This document shows positions 11,401-22,690 of a DNA stretch of 64,000 nucleotides, piece by piece. Position 1 is the first letter of the stretch; each line of letters starts with the position of its first letter. The stretch spans positions 1,488,001 to 1,552,000 of the forward strand of contig JARGXX010000138.1 in assembly GCA_030374765.1 (NCBI GenBank), written 5' to 3'. The notes below the pieces were generated by a model. That model was not told where the DNA came from, made no database searches, and saw only the letters and a program-made list of their open reading frames with translations. Position numbers and translations under genes: made by a program. This stretch comes from Agarophyton chilense (Eukaryota; Rhodophyta; Florideophyceae; Gracilariales; Gracilariaceae).

Positions 11401-13560
11401 CACCACGAGACCTGAGGACTGGGAATGGACCGATACAGATATCTGGGTCATCGGGGGTATCGTTATGGCTTTCGATAAGCGAACCTTATGGGACTTGGTA
11501 TCTTGGGAGATAATTGCTCGTTTGCGGCTAGCTTCTGGCCCTGGAGTGGAACTAATTATGGGAATGGAAGATTCGCGATAAAAGGCGACTTTCCTAAGGC
11601 CTGGATAAATGGCCTTAATGTATCGATCGATGAAGGAAGTCCCTAGGATGGCGTCAGTGCCCAATTTAGGACATACAAGGAACCACGTGCGGACTTTGAA
11701 TTGTCCTTTGTGCATGTAAAGTGGTACTATCCCTTTAATGTCTTTTGTTCTACGTGATGCATCGGTAATCCTGGGTGTCTTCCTTGCCTGAACGAAATCT
11801 TGCCAACCAAATAGGAGTAGCTTAGAATGGATCTAATTGGGACGAGAGCCTGTCTCTAATACTGCTGTTTCCACCTGGGAGCTGTTCGAACGTAGTCCCA
11901 TGGCTACCAGATCTTTATAATTCTCCTTCATGAGGATACAGACGGGGTCGTTACTGTCTCCCAATACTGGTCCATTCTGAGTGTTCCAATGGTTGTGGTT
12001 TGAATTGGAGGATGAGGAGCTCCTTGGCTCCTGACCGCCCGATTGGTTGAGGCATGGACTTAAAGAGGGAGGATTTGCCTCGCGTCGACCCTCTAAGCGT
12101 TTTCCGATGGGGTTTCCGTTTCTTCCTGGGGATGGGGTTCCTCTTTCTGGTCTTCCGTGGATTCTACAATGGCATGGACCTGTGGGGCTTTCACTGGGTT
12201 ATCCGGAGGGGTGGCATAGCGGGAGCTTTAAGGTGTTCCTTTGGCTGGTTTCTGTGCTCTTTTAAGCATTCCTTCGGATCTCCTCACCTTGTAATTTTCT
12301 TCCCTTAAGGATAGAAGATGTTTGCGTGCGTTTTCAGGCAGATACCTCGTGCATTTACAGGGTTAGACCATGGAAATGCAGAGAAAGCAGGCCCTCGGTG
12401 AACGAACAAAAACGTCCTTGCGGGGTGGAGAGGGGGAATACTTGGGTGTGGGTGGTCCAGTGGTCGCTGTAGTTCTTTGGGATGTATATGATGGGGGCCC
12501 AGACGGAGGGGCACTGAAATTAACAGCGAGGATATCTCCCGAGTCGGCAAAATGGAGTGATGAATCCATTTCCGATTTTGTGGAGCTAACCAAATGGGCT
12601 TGGTTCGGTTTACGCAATGGAGTTGCGTGTCTTCTGGAGATATCCGCATTGCCTGAAGTCCTGTATGTTTTGCCATACCCTTCGGCATAGGTGACGAGCC
12701 GTGGGAAGGAGTATTGTGGGTTTCCGTGTGGTACTTACGGACATGTGTCCGAATGGCAGGTAGTAATCCCGTGATGGAATGACGTTTGAGCCATTCTTCG
12801 CAGAATACATTTCCACATCGGTAAGCCTTCTTCCAAAGGCCGTATACCAGAGCCGATTCGATCATGTTGGAGCTCTACCTAAAGGATATCACTTCCTGGT
12901 GGACATCCATTATCACGTCCTCCGTGGCAAAGGTTCCCAAAATGTAATGAACAACCAGAGGATATGACCTGAGAAGCTCACGGTCTTGAGCATCCACCAG
13001 GTCAGTTGTGCCAGATACCTGCGAAACCACTCGGTCACGCACCTGTCCTGTGAGGAAGAATTGGAAAAGGTACAGAGCGGCGCCCTCGTCGACACCGTTC
13101 TGATCATAAGTCATACATAACAAACTATGAAACCTAAGGACAGTAATCGGATCAGAACCCGAGAATTTGTCCGTAATGGTTAGTTGCATCCGTTCGGCCC
13201 ATTTGGCCACTCTTGGAGCCACCAAACCAGAATATTTGGGAGACCTGCCGGCCAATCGGTAATTCCGGTAGTCTAAAACCTTGAGGGAAAGTTCGTTAGT
13301 TGTCGTCAGTGATTTGAGGCCTCGAACGGTAGCCTCATCCACTTCCGAGTCAGTCGTTTCGGTCGAGTCCGAATCGGAATCACTCGTGTCCGAACGGTCT
13401 CTTCTTTTACTGTTTCTGTTCTTCTTTCTGCTGCAGTTACTTCGTTTCTATCCATCGGGATGGAGACCTAACGGATCGATCTCTCTATCAGATCTAATGC
13501 CGCCCTGACGTCAATGTACCGCGTAAACTCGATTCTTCCCACGCTCGTAAGAGCTCACTA
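8466..13560 (-). mobile_element. Ty3/gypsy fossil (gypsy-1)
   Basis: Read on the minus strand the order is gag (about 13.5-12.3 kb, with a Ser/Asp-rich then Lys-rich low-complexity stretch), protease (about 11.7 kb), reverse transcriptase (about 11.0-10.4 kb), RNase H (about 10.2-9.7 kb, DTDASVVQVG and GIKHQAADSLSR) and integrase (about 9.3-8.5 kb, zinc finger CTLCAKIRR, core ITDRFTILTRA). Gag matches gypsy-2 (DYR-Y-L, then DPI-V--F, then DQNG--EGAA), so the two are sister families. It is broken, with roughly ten breaks, and no flanking LTR pair is visible. Fossil, older than gypsy-2. Confidence 0.85.
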
Positions 13561-14009
13561 CTAATACAGCTGTCCACGTTCTTCTGGTGTCTGGACGGAC
13601 ACTTTTACAGCCTGGTGGTTGTCACAGTTTAGACAAGGTCAGCGCGAGATCGCCAAGTGTATGTGTAGTGTAGCCTAACGTAGTAAGTATTTTTTATAAT
13701 GAGGAATACCCTTTTTAGAGTAACTTACGTTAAAAACAGTACACAGCTGTGTTAAGCCACTACAGATCAACCATGCAACTAGTGTTTCGGTTACATTAGT
13801 ATGAAAACCACAATATGCCTACAAAACGAACCAAATTTGACATCTCTTTTGGCTATGACGCTGTTGTCGTAGAAGCGGTACTACTTTCCAAAGACGGAGA
13901 GAATATAATGCATATACATGGCAAGGCGTTCCTTACGATCGTTGCTCTAAAAACTTGATATTATATTTAGTGCAGTGCAACAGAGATACTTTAATTAAAG
14001 TTTACACAA
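13561..14009. other. Intergenic stretch, nothing recognised
   Basis: AT-rich DNA between the gag end of gypsy-1 and the repeats near 14.0-14.2 kb. No ORF or LTR-like structure can be supported. It might hold the eroded 5' LTR of gypsy-1, but no partner copy is seen. Confidence 0.4.
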
Positions 14010-14065
14010 GGAAAACATGGCCTTCCTCCATACATGGGGCTGCGCGCCGCGGCCGAAAAGTCTGC
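14010..14065. repeat. Dispersed 56-bp GC-rich hairpin repeat, copy 1
   Basis: It shares the core CTGCGCGCCG followed by GGCC, and the block CATGGCCTTC, with a second copy at 49113-49168; both span 56 bp. The copies sit in the same orientation 35 kb apart. This copy lies about 250 bp downstream of the Helitron helicase stop, so it could be part of a Helitron 3' end, but no CTRR terminus is seen beside it. Confidence 0.6.
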
Positions 14066-14085
14066 AAAGTCCCAAAATCCTAAAT

Positions 14086-14221
14086 CACAGCTTTAACTTA
14101 CGTTCTTTTCAAGTAGAACCACAGCTTTAAATTACGTTCTTTTCAAGTAGAACCACAGCTTCAAATTACGTTCTTTTCAAGTAGAACCACAGCTTTAAAT
14201 GACGTTCATGTCAAGTATTCT
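14086..14221. repeat. Tandem repeat, 4 x 34 bp
   Basis: Four head-to-tail copies of a 34-bp unit beginning CACAGCTTTAA and containing ACGTTCTTTTCAAGTAGAAC. The middle copies differ by one or two bases and the last is more diverged. No spacers are present, so it is a minisatellite and not a CRISPR array. It lies about 100 bp beyond the 3' end of the Helitron helicase reading frame. Confidence 0.9.
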
Positions 14222-14316
14222 AACCTCTCAAGCCCTTCTACAACTTCAACGGCTTCCTTCAAATCCGGAGTTTTCACTGAAACAGGCATATTGTAAAACA
14301 TGCCTGAATGTCTTTG

Positions 14317-15860
14317 TTAGTCTTCTTCTTTGTAGAAAAGTAAGACTTCATTTGCTTTCCTTACTCTTGATAATCCATTATAAACTTGTCCCGGCGAAAA
14401 AAACTGAGATCGGAAGTCCACAACCATCTGGCTAAGTGTTTGTCTTTGGGTCTTGTGAACCGTAGCTGCAAATGAAAGAGGTATCGGAAATTGCCCCCTC
14501 TTGAACTTGACATCTGCAAATTCGAATACGAAATCAATTCTCTGCAAGATATGATGCCTAAGAAGCTTTCCTTCTTTGCCCAACTCTGTAATGCGAACAC
14601 ATCTTCAAAAGGCCCCAGAAACCATGAACATTTTTCTATGCAAGAGGCGTGGATGCAATACATTTCGAATAGCCATGATTGGAAATCCAGTTTTGAGCAG
14701 TAAGCGATGTGGTGGGACCCCTGTAGGAGCATAATTGTATGTGATTTCCTGTTCAAAAATACTATAAATCTCTGTGTCGTCCTTATCCCTCATGGGCCCG
14801 AGAGCTGTTACTGAAATAAGTTCGTAAGTACTGCCTGGAAATAGTTGAAGCGCCCTTTCATTGTACTCATCAACTAGATGAATCGTTTGTGCAACTATCA
14901 GTCGACTGAGGTTGACATCTTCCTTTCGGCCACTTTCCACTGAATTGCATAGACCTTGGTAGACAGCCTTCAAATCTGAAGTTGATCTTAGAGGTAGGAA
15001 ACAGGACTGGGAGAAAGTACCTTTCCCCAGCTTTAAGAGAATCTCAGCATATTGGGTATCGTCTTGCTGACGTACTTTTTCAGTTAGCCGAAGAACGTTC
15101 ACTCGTTGATACCATAGTTCGCAATCGTAACAAGGCAGCTCACGTAAGAGATTCATGGGTAGGACACTCACGTTACCATTCGTATCAGTAACAGTCCTTG
15201 ACCTTTGTATAACCAGTAGTAGTCGAATTTAGTCGCCTGTGTGCACCATGATCATGCATCCAAAGTTCTTTTTGAATTCTGTAATTCCTTTAGATCACTG
15301 TTCATAATTTCGAACAAAAATTTTGGGTACATAGATGCTCCGTGAATTACGATGTCTGCCCCCTTCCTGAGAAGCTTAGAACGTTGTGACCTTGACCCAT
15401 ACTTGGAGAGGGTTCGACGTTCGTGGCTTTGAGCGACTTCGTTGTCATCTACTTCAATTCCTAGAAAACTGCCAAGAGTCCCACCTCTTTCATATAATGC
15501 AGAAGCAATTCCCGTCGTTCTCGTCATCTCAATGAACATACGTTCGTGTTCAATGATGTCTCTTAAAACGGAGAGCAAATATGTTTTCCCAATCTCTACA
15601 TGTCCTTGAAGCAAGAACATCTTTCCGTGAGATTGAAGTCTTTCTGTTTCCGTCATTTGGCGCACTCTAGACACTTCTCTCATGATCTCATCAAACACTG
15701 GTTGTTGGCCGTCCTTCACATTTCTGTACTTATTTCGCAGTTGGTCGCCTGTGCGAAAAGAAGATATGCGGCGAGTCCGAGCTGCATCTGAAGCAAGATG
15801 AATCTCACTCTCACGAATGCCAAGCTCTCTAGCAGAATTTAAGCCCTGTGTACACGGAGA
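14317..15860 (-). pseudogene. Helitron PIF1-like helicase relic (C-terminal half)
   Basis: Three minus-strand reading blocks follow the order of the Helitron RepHel helicase. First: QPVFDEIM, then the Walker A region QGHVEIGKTYLL (normal form GPGGTGKT), then TGIASALYERGGT. Second: LWYQRVNVLRLTEKVRQ, matching LW..v.vl.Lt.NMR, and later PTGVPPHRLLLKTGFPIM with RNVL. Third: FPIPLSFAATVHKTQRQTL and GQVYNGLSRVR, the C-terminal helicase motifs. The Walker B site, usually WDEA, reads IHGAS, so the enzyme was dead even apart from the frame breaks between blocks. The Rep half of a Helitron lies in the same orientation at 33.8-35.7 kb. The identification is firm; whether both halves were one element is not. 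Confidence 0.8.
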
Positions 15861-16425
15861 TTGCGGAGTGCATTAATCTAAGAAACCTTCTCCATACGTA
15901 CAAATCTTGCGCACTGCACAGCAGTGGTTGTAGAGTGTGCACACAGGATTTTCAGTTTTCAAAATGTCCCTCCTTGCCCACTCTACAGACACTCAAACGC
16001 GCCAGATCTTACAAGAAGATTGGGCTCGCAGTACAGGCTTGTGACTGCTTCGCAAATTCTACTTTGTGACACGGCGCTTCTACTCTAAGTCACTTTTCTA
16101 TGATGAGCCTTTAAACTTCAGCCCCACTTAAAAGGTGCCTGTTCATTCTATCTATTGAATAGGATGTAGAATTGAGCAATTGATGAGCCAGTAGAAGATC
16201 ATCCAAAATATACGTTCGGACACGCCCATAACCACAACCAGCACTTCAGCTACTCCCTCCTGTCAAATAGTGCAGGCGTAAAGGGCGGTGTTCTAAACAT
16301 CCTACTAGAATTTGAATGATGGAGACGTCATCTAGCGTCGCCCTAGTGAAAACCTTTTCCACTTGCCCCTCCTTGAAAACCTGCCTTTGTAGCCCGAGGT
16401 TCAGGTCGTTACACCAGTTTAATCA
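15861..16425. other. Unannotated gap between Helitron and CACTA relics
   Basis: A 73-codon plus-strand ORF (15848-16069) contains Cys and His residues but I could not assign it. The rest has stop-rich frames on both strands. Ends of the Helitron or CACTA element may lie here, but no terminal motifs were found. Confidence 0.35.
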
Positions 16426-16429
16426 ACCC

Positions 16430-18300
16430 ATTACATACTTGCGCCTCGAGTCGAATGAAAGTACTGGTTCTATTTCGTCAGCATCCGAGAAGTAAAGTTC
16501 AATAATGCCTAAAAGGCGCCCTTAGAATACATTTTGACAGTCGTCAGTGCAGTCAATTGCTACAGCGACGTAGCTGTTTTCACGTAAGAAAGAGTTCCTT
16601 TCTTCTCTCCCTTGCAACGTCCAATACACTCCAGCCCCTTTAACAATTCCTCCAGAGATAAAACCGAAAGCCCGACCACAACCATACCTTTTTAACTTTA
16701 GAAACAATTGTTCGTGCCTGATCCTCGCTCAGATTAGCGTACTTGCGAACTTAGTAGCTCCTTACAAGTATTCGTAGGCGCAGTGCATCACCAAACTCTT
16801 CGATGATTATCGTCTTCTGAGGACCGAGTACTTCAATGTACCTCCTCCGGATTAGTCTCTCTACCGCATTATCTTCGCTGAGAAAAGGGATCTTGTAGAA
16901 CAGCTTGAATGCTTCCCGGAAGACAGCCCTTCTCTTCATGCTTTCAGCCGCCAAGTTCCGTGCGTTATTTGTATTCTGCACCCAACCCAAATCCCGCTCT
17001 ATCCAGAACTGCAAGACTGCTCCAAGTGGACCAAACCTCTCCATGCAGTCAGCCAGGTGAAGCACAGCGTGAATGGTTGACTTGCAAACTCTAATGCATT
17101 TGGGGTCGTACGGAAAGTAATACCTCTCAAAGTGTTCAAAAAACTTAACAGAGAGTTCTCGAGTGCGGGTCACGTCAGCCAATGAAAGAGCCGGTCTGAA
17201 GCATCTGTCCACCAACTCTGCTAAATAGACAAGACCAGTGACGTATAGATTGGGCAGTACTCCGTCAAAAAGCACGATCGAATACGATATAGTGAAGCGC
17301 TTCAATTCAATTGCTTTCCAATCCTTGTACCGGGAAAGCTCTCTTGGTTTCGGAGCAATTTGTCCCAAAATGGTTGAGCCCCATTGCCTCATTTCAGCGT
17401 CCATTGCGCTGACTTGCTATTTTGAAAGCCAAAAAGCCTCAACTTCCATCTCACACATCAACTGCAAAATATCTCATTGGAAATTTATAAATGTGTGCAT
17501 CACATCTTGAGGGAACACATCGTATGAGATGACGCTTGGCGGCGAGAACAATATTGACTTCTTAGAAATCCCGGTCTCCTCTCTCACACGTCTGCGCGCA
17601 GCGTCTGTTCAGCAAGCATCTACAGTAGTTGCTTAAATGCATGAGAGATGAAGAGTGGTGTGCGATATTTCAAAGTCCTATGGTTGAAGAAAACTTGAAG
17701 CTCATTGGTGCCACTCAGGTCTCTCATTCTAGAAGGAAGGTACGTGTGCCCTTCATGGAGCCCTTCTACTTAACATTCTCGACAAGGATTCTTCCCATTT
17801 GGACCGGCCAGCCCTGCCATTATAGAAACTGCTGGCTGGTCACCAGAGAAAAAGACGAGGTGTATTCGTACCCGGAGTTTGATGGGGTCAGGAAACTGGG
17901 GAAGCGCTTCATCTTCTGAGAATGATTCGGCAAGTTCTTTGATAAACGGAATCAGGAATGATTGGAGATGTTGAGGCTGGTCTGGTCCCGGTATAAAGCC
18001 CAATGGAATAATGTTTTGCATTCGATGGCGCATAAATAGTGCCAGATTAAAATTAAGAGCAGAGATGATCCATACGTCGTATCGATGATTCTTGAAAGCC
18101 TGAAACCCATCAGTTGATACTCTAATGAACATGTCATGTTTCACTTCTTCTTCTTCTCCATATCAAGCAAGCAGCTTCTGGTACTCGCTGCCGTGGTTTT
18201 AGTCACTCATCACAGCGTCGTCTTGTCGAATGGAAATGCAACGGTGGTACTCGTAAAGAGCCTGGCAAGTTTTCTCTTCCTTCACGATTGCCATCGCACG
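16430..18300 (-). pseudogene. CACTA (EnSpm) transposase relic, tnp2 family
   Basis: The minus strand carries the tnp2 transposase in order. About 18.2-17.77 kb: MFIRVSTDGFQAFK with the first catalytic Asp, PLGFIPGPDQPQHLQSFL, and NGKNPCREC. About 17.4-16.75 kb: RYKDWKAIELKRF, GVLPNLYVTGLVYL, and KSTIHAVLHLADCMERFGPL. About 16.7-16.43 kb: a C-terminal block around RENSYVAVAID. These are hallmark tnp2 segments. Stops and frame changes separate the blocks (near 18.15, 17.4-17.77 and 16.7 kb), so it is inactive. I found no CACTA terminal inverted repeats or 3-bp target duplication, so the element's true ends are unknown. Confidence 0.75.
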
Positions 18301-18659
18301 GGATGATAAAAGTGGGTCTGAACAAAATGACGACAATGGAGAGCCCTCTTCAGAATATGAAAACCGGAATCGGTATTATACAGTCACAGGTATATTGCCA
18401 CCCGATACACAAACCGAAGCACTTCAAAGCCCGTTTTGGTCGAGATGTGAACTTGGATATTGCGTTTTGTCATCTTGCCGACGAACGTAACGCAAAACTA
18501 CCTCGAGAGGATCCAAGAAGGGCTTTCAACGTACCGAGAGAAGTACCAGATTAGATTGTCAATATGCACGCAAAGGATTGGGCTGGAATTTTCATGACTC
18601 TAATGTTTTCGACTGGTTGGAAGGGAAAAAGCTAGTCAGTAATATACACGGGAAACAAG

Positions 18660-19695
18660 TTGTTGGTCGAGAGAATAATTGAAAGGCTGAGGAACAGACC
18701 TGAGATGGCACTCTTTGCCCAAGGGGCAGCGAACTGGGGAATAGAACAAGTTCTCATCCAGAAGTATAAGTCTATCAAACGGAACGCTAATGTTCTTCCT
18801 TTTGGTCAAAACACTCGAGCTGCCCCATGCCGTCGCCTCAACGAGCAAGCAGATGTGTCGTTATTTGCAGCACAGCACAGCTTTGCATTTCCTTTGACTC
18901 CATTTTGGGCAAGAAAAAAAGACCCGAACTGCCTAGTTCTTGATTTAAACAGCGCCGAGAACAATGACTCGTGTTCATTTATCGCCCGCTCAGTGGCACC
19001 AGACATACAACCTGCCCACAACAACACGCGCGTAGTAGCTACATCTGTAGATCGTACTCATACTGAAACCAGGGCCGACGCGGAGCGAAAGGAGAAAAAA
19101 TTTTGGAGAAAAGAACAATGGTGCTAACCCAAGAAGAGTGCCAACATTTGAACGAGTGGGGTCTTCCATGCTCGAGAATGCTCCAATCTCAAACTTGGGT
19201 CGAGAATCTCCGGCGAATAAAGGAAGGTTTTCTATGTCAACTGGCAGCTATATACCTTTTGCTTCGGAGGCAGGTAGCGTCCTCTTACAAGACGCAGACG
19301 GCCTATCTCAGATTCCGGCTTGTTTCATTCCAGTTGAAGGAATCGTGAAAAATCAAGACATTCCACGATCTTTGATGGCTTGGCAAAGGACAGAAGCTAT
19401 AAGAAAATCTACAAAAAATCAAGCGCAGCCACCAAGTCGCATAGATTCAAGTATCCAAATCACCAGCTTAATTACCCCTGACGTGTTGCAAGCAGCTCTG
19501 ATTGCCAACTGGTTCTCAACGGACGTGTCAAACTCGGATTTAGTTCATTCGATGGGCGCCAGTACATCAAGAGATAGGCGTACTATATCTCAACGAAATG
19601 GGATCTCTCGCAAAGGTGGTCGCCGCGTCCATATTGAACGTAGACGTCAAGGTAATGTATCACGTGGTCGTCTACTAAGAATTCGACGGAGATAA
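18660..19695 (+). pseudogene. Two unrecognised plus-strand ORFs
   Basis: An ORF of 155 codons (18660-19127) and one of 185 codons (19138-19695) follow each other with an 11-bp gap in different frames. A shorter ORF at 18288-18554 shares the frame of the first. The second ends in an Arg-rich tail (GGRRVHIERRRQGN, then GRLLRIRRR). No motif is recognised. Position beside the CACTA transposase on the opposite strand allows the guess that this is a second CACTA gene (tnpA-like), but no sequence evidence supports it. Confidence 0.25.
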
Positions 19696-19699
19696 TATG

Positions 19700-22377
19700 G
19701 TTCTTTCGATGCTGGTTAATGAATCAGAGTATTGGAGACTCAAATTTGAAGAGGGATTCAAAATTTCTCAATGAAAGAGCTTATTTTGAGGTGAATAAAA
19801 CCGAACTGCAAAAAACAGAAGATTCCATGAGCTTGGTTAGAAATCTAAGCTCTTACATGTAGTAAAAATTGACGTTTGAGCGTACCGTACCTGTCAAATA
19901 TTAGTTCCATGGAGTCCCTGGAGGAATAAGAGTGTTTTCTGTCCTTAAAGTAAAACATATTCAACGTACTATTCTATGCGTTTCAACGGCGCCCGAAAAG
20001 CTCAGTTTTTCACGGAGAGAAGCAGTCGTGATATCGATAATGGTCGGCGCTGAGGCTACTTGGTGCCACAGTGCAGCTGGATATGAGCCTGTGCAGAATG
20101 GAAAATTCGGTTATAACTGCAGAGAGTTCAATCAAATGGCTCAGATGCGCACACGAAGTCGTCAAAAACTATCTTCACAACAACAAAGCATTATTATGTC
20201 CGGAGGTGCAGCCGGTGTTTCATTTGAAATTCATGTTCATTCGTAGAAGACGGAGGTACTGTACGACATGTTTTGGTTTTCAGACTGTATTAATCATTTT
20301 TGTTGCATGACAAAGCGGAATTTGTAAGAAAGAGGGCCAAATGATGGTAGATGAAGTTACACACCGATTCTGGAGCTTTGCAGCGTCTGGAACGGTGGCC
20401 GAGTTCATCGAACCGGTTCGATCAAAGGCAGCGTCGTTGGTTCTGCAACGGTGCCAGTACCCAACAGTTTCAAATAGTTCAACCAGCCACAAAGGCAAGA
20501 TGCATTTTGCGTGTGCAATAATGTCTAGAGCGCACCCGTACCGAAAGCTATGCGGGTGGAACCGGTTTCGTGGCACTCTTTGATCAATTCGAAAAACGAC
20601 GTGTATCATTCCTAAGCGCACCTTCCCAATTTCTTAGCAATTTGCAGCTTAATAAGAATAACACGCAAGAAGGATTTCATACTCTGAGAATGACGAAAGA
20701 GTCCTAAAATCTTGTTGTGTGGATCTTCTTCTGATGAACTTGTAAAATCTGGACACTCCAACCATGCTAAGAAAAGAGAACCCCGGGGAATATCCCCGGT
20801 TAGTGGCTGCTTTCGCTGCGTGCGATACACTTAGCATGAGCCCTTACGATCATCATTTCCCACAATGTGGACAAGGACGCCACCCCTTTTCACCCGAGAG
20901 ATGCACGCTCATCTCCATGACCGAGGCGCCTTTTTGGCGTACGAACTGCAATAAAAAAGCGCTATTTAGAGATGAGTTGTACTGTGTCGGGATCTGAAGT
21001 ACGTGGTTCGAGTCTGAGAACGAACAAAATTGAATCGGCCAGTTTCGAAGGTATTGACTTTTGAATTTGCATCTCGGCTTCTGGGAGCTTGACCGTGATA
21101 TCGCACTGCATCTCGGCTGCATGTCGATTTTCTGTTCCCCCAACCTGACTTTTCATTCGAAAGACTACGAAAAAACACAAAATGAAAAGTCGATACAGGG
21201 ATGTTAACAATCAAAAATCACGAAATCAGAAGGTTTGCGTACCTTCTCTTGGCGAATTTAAATATTATCGCACCCGTTCCTAGCTTGATCATTAAAGGGG
21301 CACTTCATTGTTGGGGTAACAAGTAAGCCTTGAATAGAGAGCAACACGGTAAAAATATTGTAGGTAGGACTCTAATTGTCCTTGAGAACGTCTAAACAGA
21401 TTTTACCGCTCATGTCGATGTTGCAATGGAGTATTGGCGAGTCGAACTTAGCAGCAGGCGTCGTGAGTGGGTAGGCTAGAGGAAAAGCGAAGCTCAACGT
21501 TAACTTCTTTCCGGCGAACACACTTCAGTCTGACGGGTCAACGCTCCCCTTTCACTTCGGGAAGTTTTCCGCATGGGGGGTAGCAGAAATGCAGGGGATC
21601 CGGTCCATCATGACCGCAATCAAATCTACTTGTAGGCTTTTAGTAACCTGCTTGGTGCCAGTCATTATGAGCATGAGCGGGTAGGGAGGCGAAGTAGATG
21701 GCGCAGAAGGGTGGAGAGGGGAAGGAGATCGACCCCAGCAGCGGACACGCACACGATCAGAAAAGATGATCACGCGGCGGCGCGCGCAGACGCTTAGTAG
21801 CAGAGAAGCGCTCAGTTTCGAGTGTATATAACCCTCGCACTTTCACGTCTAATAAAATCGGTCTAACAAACCGCCACCAGCGTAAGCAGATGAAATGATT
21901 GTATGTGGTGCACATGTGCGCCGCGTATACCGCCCATTGGCGCTGTCCACATCCTCATTGCGCTTCTTTTGGCTAGCCGCTGTTTCGTTTACAACAGAAT
22001 CTCAGGCAGAATGCACACAGGTCTGCTGCGACGCCGTGATCGATAATCTTGACGATGACGCGCTCGGCGTTCTGGTCGCGCGCAGGGCGCTGTCGTGCTT
22101 TCGACAGCCACATTCATGATGTACAGCTGATCAGCTTCGTCGACGTCTTCGCGCGAATAGAATCGGCCTGTGCCTTGCGCACGTCGTTCGCAACTACAGT
22201 TGTGCTCACACGATGGAGTCCATCTGCTCGCAGTCTCAAGGCATACGACGACCCTGAGCTAAATCTTTACCTCCTCCTGACTTCTCTAAAACACTGAACA
22301 GGCGAACTATTGTCTTGAAAACACAAATTCCATTTGAAGTACGGGGTTGTGATGGTTCTCACCACGTCTTGCTAGCC
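19700..22377. other. Intergenic stretch, possible solo-LTR-like promoter near 21.83 kb
   Basis: No coding motif is seen. At 21825-21831 there is TATATAA on the plus strand, followed by AATAAA at 21851-21856. This close pairing is typical of the R region of an LTR, but no partner copy is present in the window. The remaining short ORFs on both strands look like chance. Confidence 0.3.
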
Positions 22378-22434
22378 TAGCTTCTTTTCTTCACGTGCAC
22401 GCTCTGAGAGCGTGCACTTGAAGAAGCGAAGCTA
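22378..22434. repeat. 57-bp near-perfect palindrome
   Basis: Two 27-bp arms (22378-22404 and 22408-22434) match at 24 positions around a 3-nt loop (TGA). The inner ten bases of each arm (GTGCACGCTC and its complement) are perfect. The copia-1 element is inserted at the outer end of the right arm: its target duplication GAAGC is part of that arm. Confidence 0.85.
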
Positions 22435-22675
22435 AGTATGATCGGAGTTAGATACAGGAATCTAAGCAGAGAGTGTAGTCGAATTACAGTCTGGTCGTCT
22501 TTACTCGTCTTTAATGGAGTGCAAGTTCTGGTATTTGTAGCCATGAGGCTCCATGCACAAGCGGTTGTCACGTAAGGTGAGACCGGGCGTCGTGTAATAC
22601 AGGATTCAAATACAAATAGAGATGCATTGTATATCAGCGCTTTCGATAGAGTCTACGAGAGTGTCTACATTCATA
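22433..22675 (-). repeat. 3' LTR of copia-1
   Basis: 243 bp; in element orientation it begins TATGAATGTAGAC and ends GATCATACTTA. The terminal dinucleotides are TA rather than the usual TG/CA. Bounded outside by GAAGC and inside by the polypurine tract. Confidence 0.9.
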
Positions 22676-22690
22676 TCGCTCTCTCTTTAG
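22676..22690 (-). promoter_or_regulatory. Polypurine tract of copia-1
   Basis: On the minus strand CTAAAGAGAGAGCGA directly precedes the 3' LTR, the expected place for plus-strand DNA priming. Confidence 0.7.

Noticed and set aside
14086-14221. CRISPR array
   Set aside because: Repeats are directly adjacent without spacers, and the DNA is eukaryotic.
15848-16069. Plus-strand ORF with Cys/His spacing reminiscent of a Helitron Rep finger
   Set aside because: It is on the opposite strand to the helicase relic and lacks the diagnostic Rep motifs.
20960-21025. B-box-like GGTTCGAGTCT
   Set aside because: There is no A box at the right distance and no cloverleaf.
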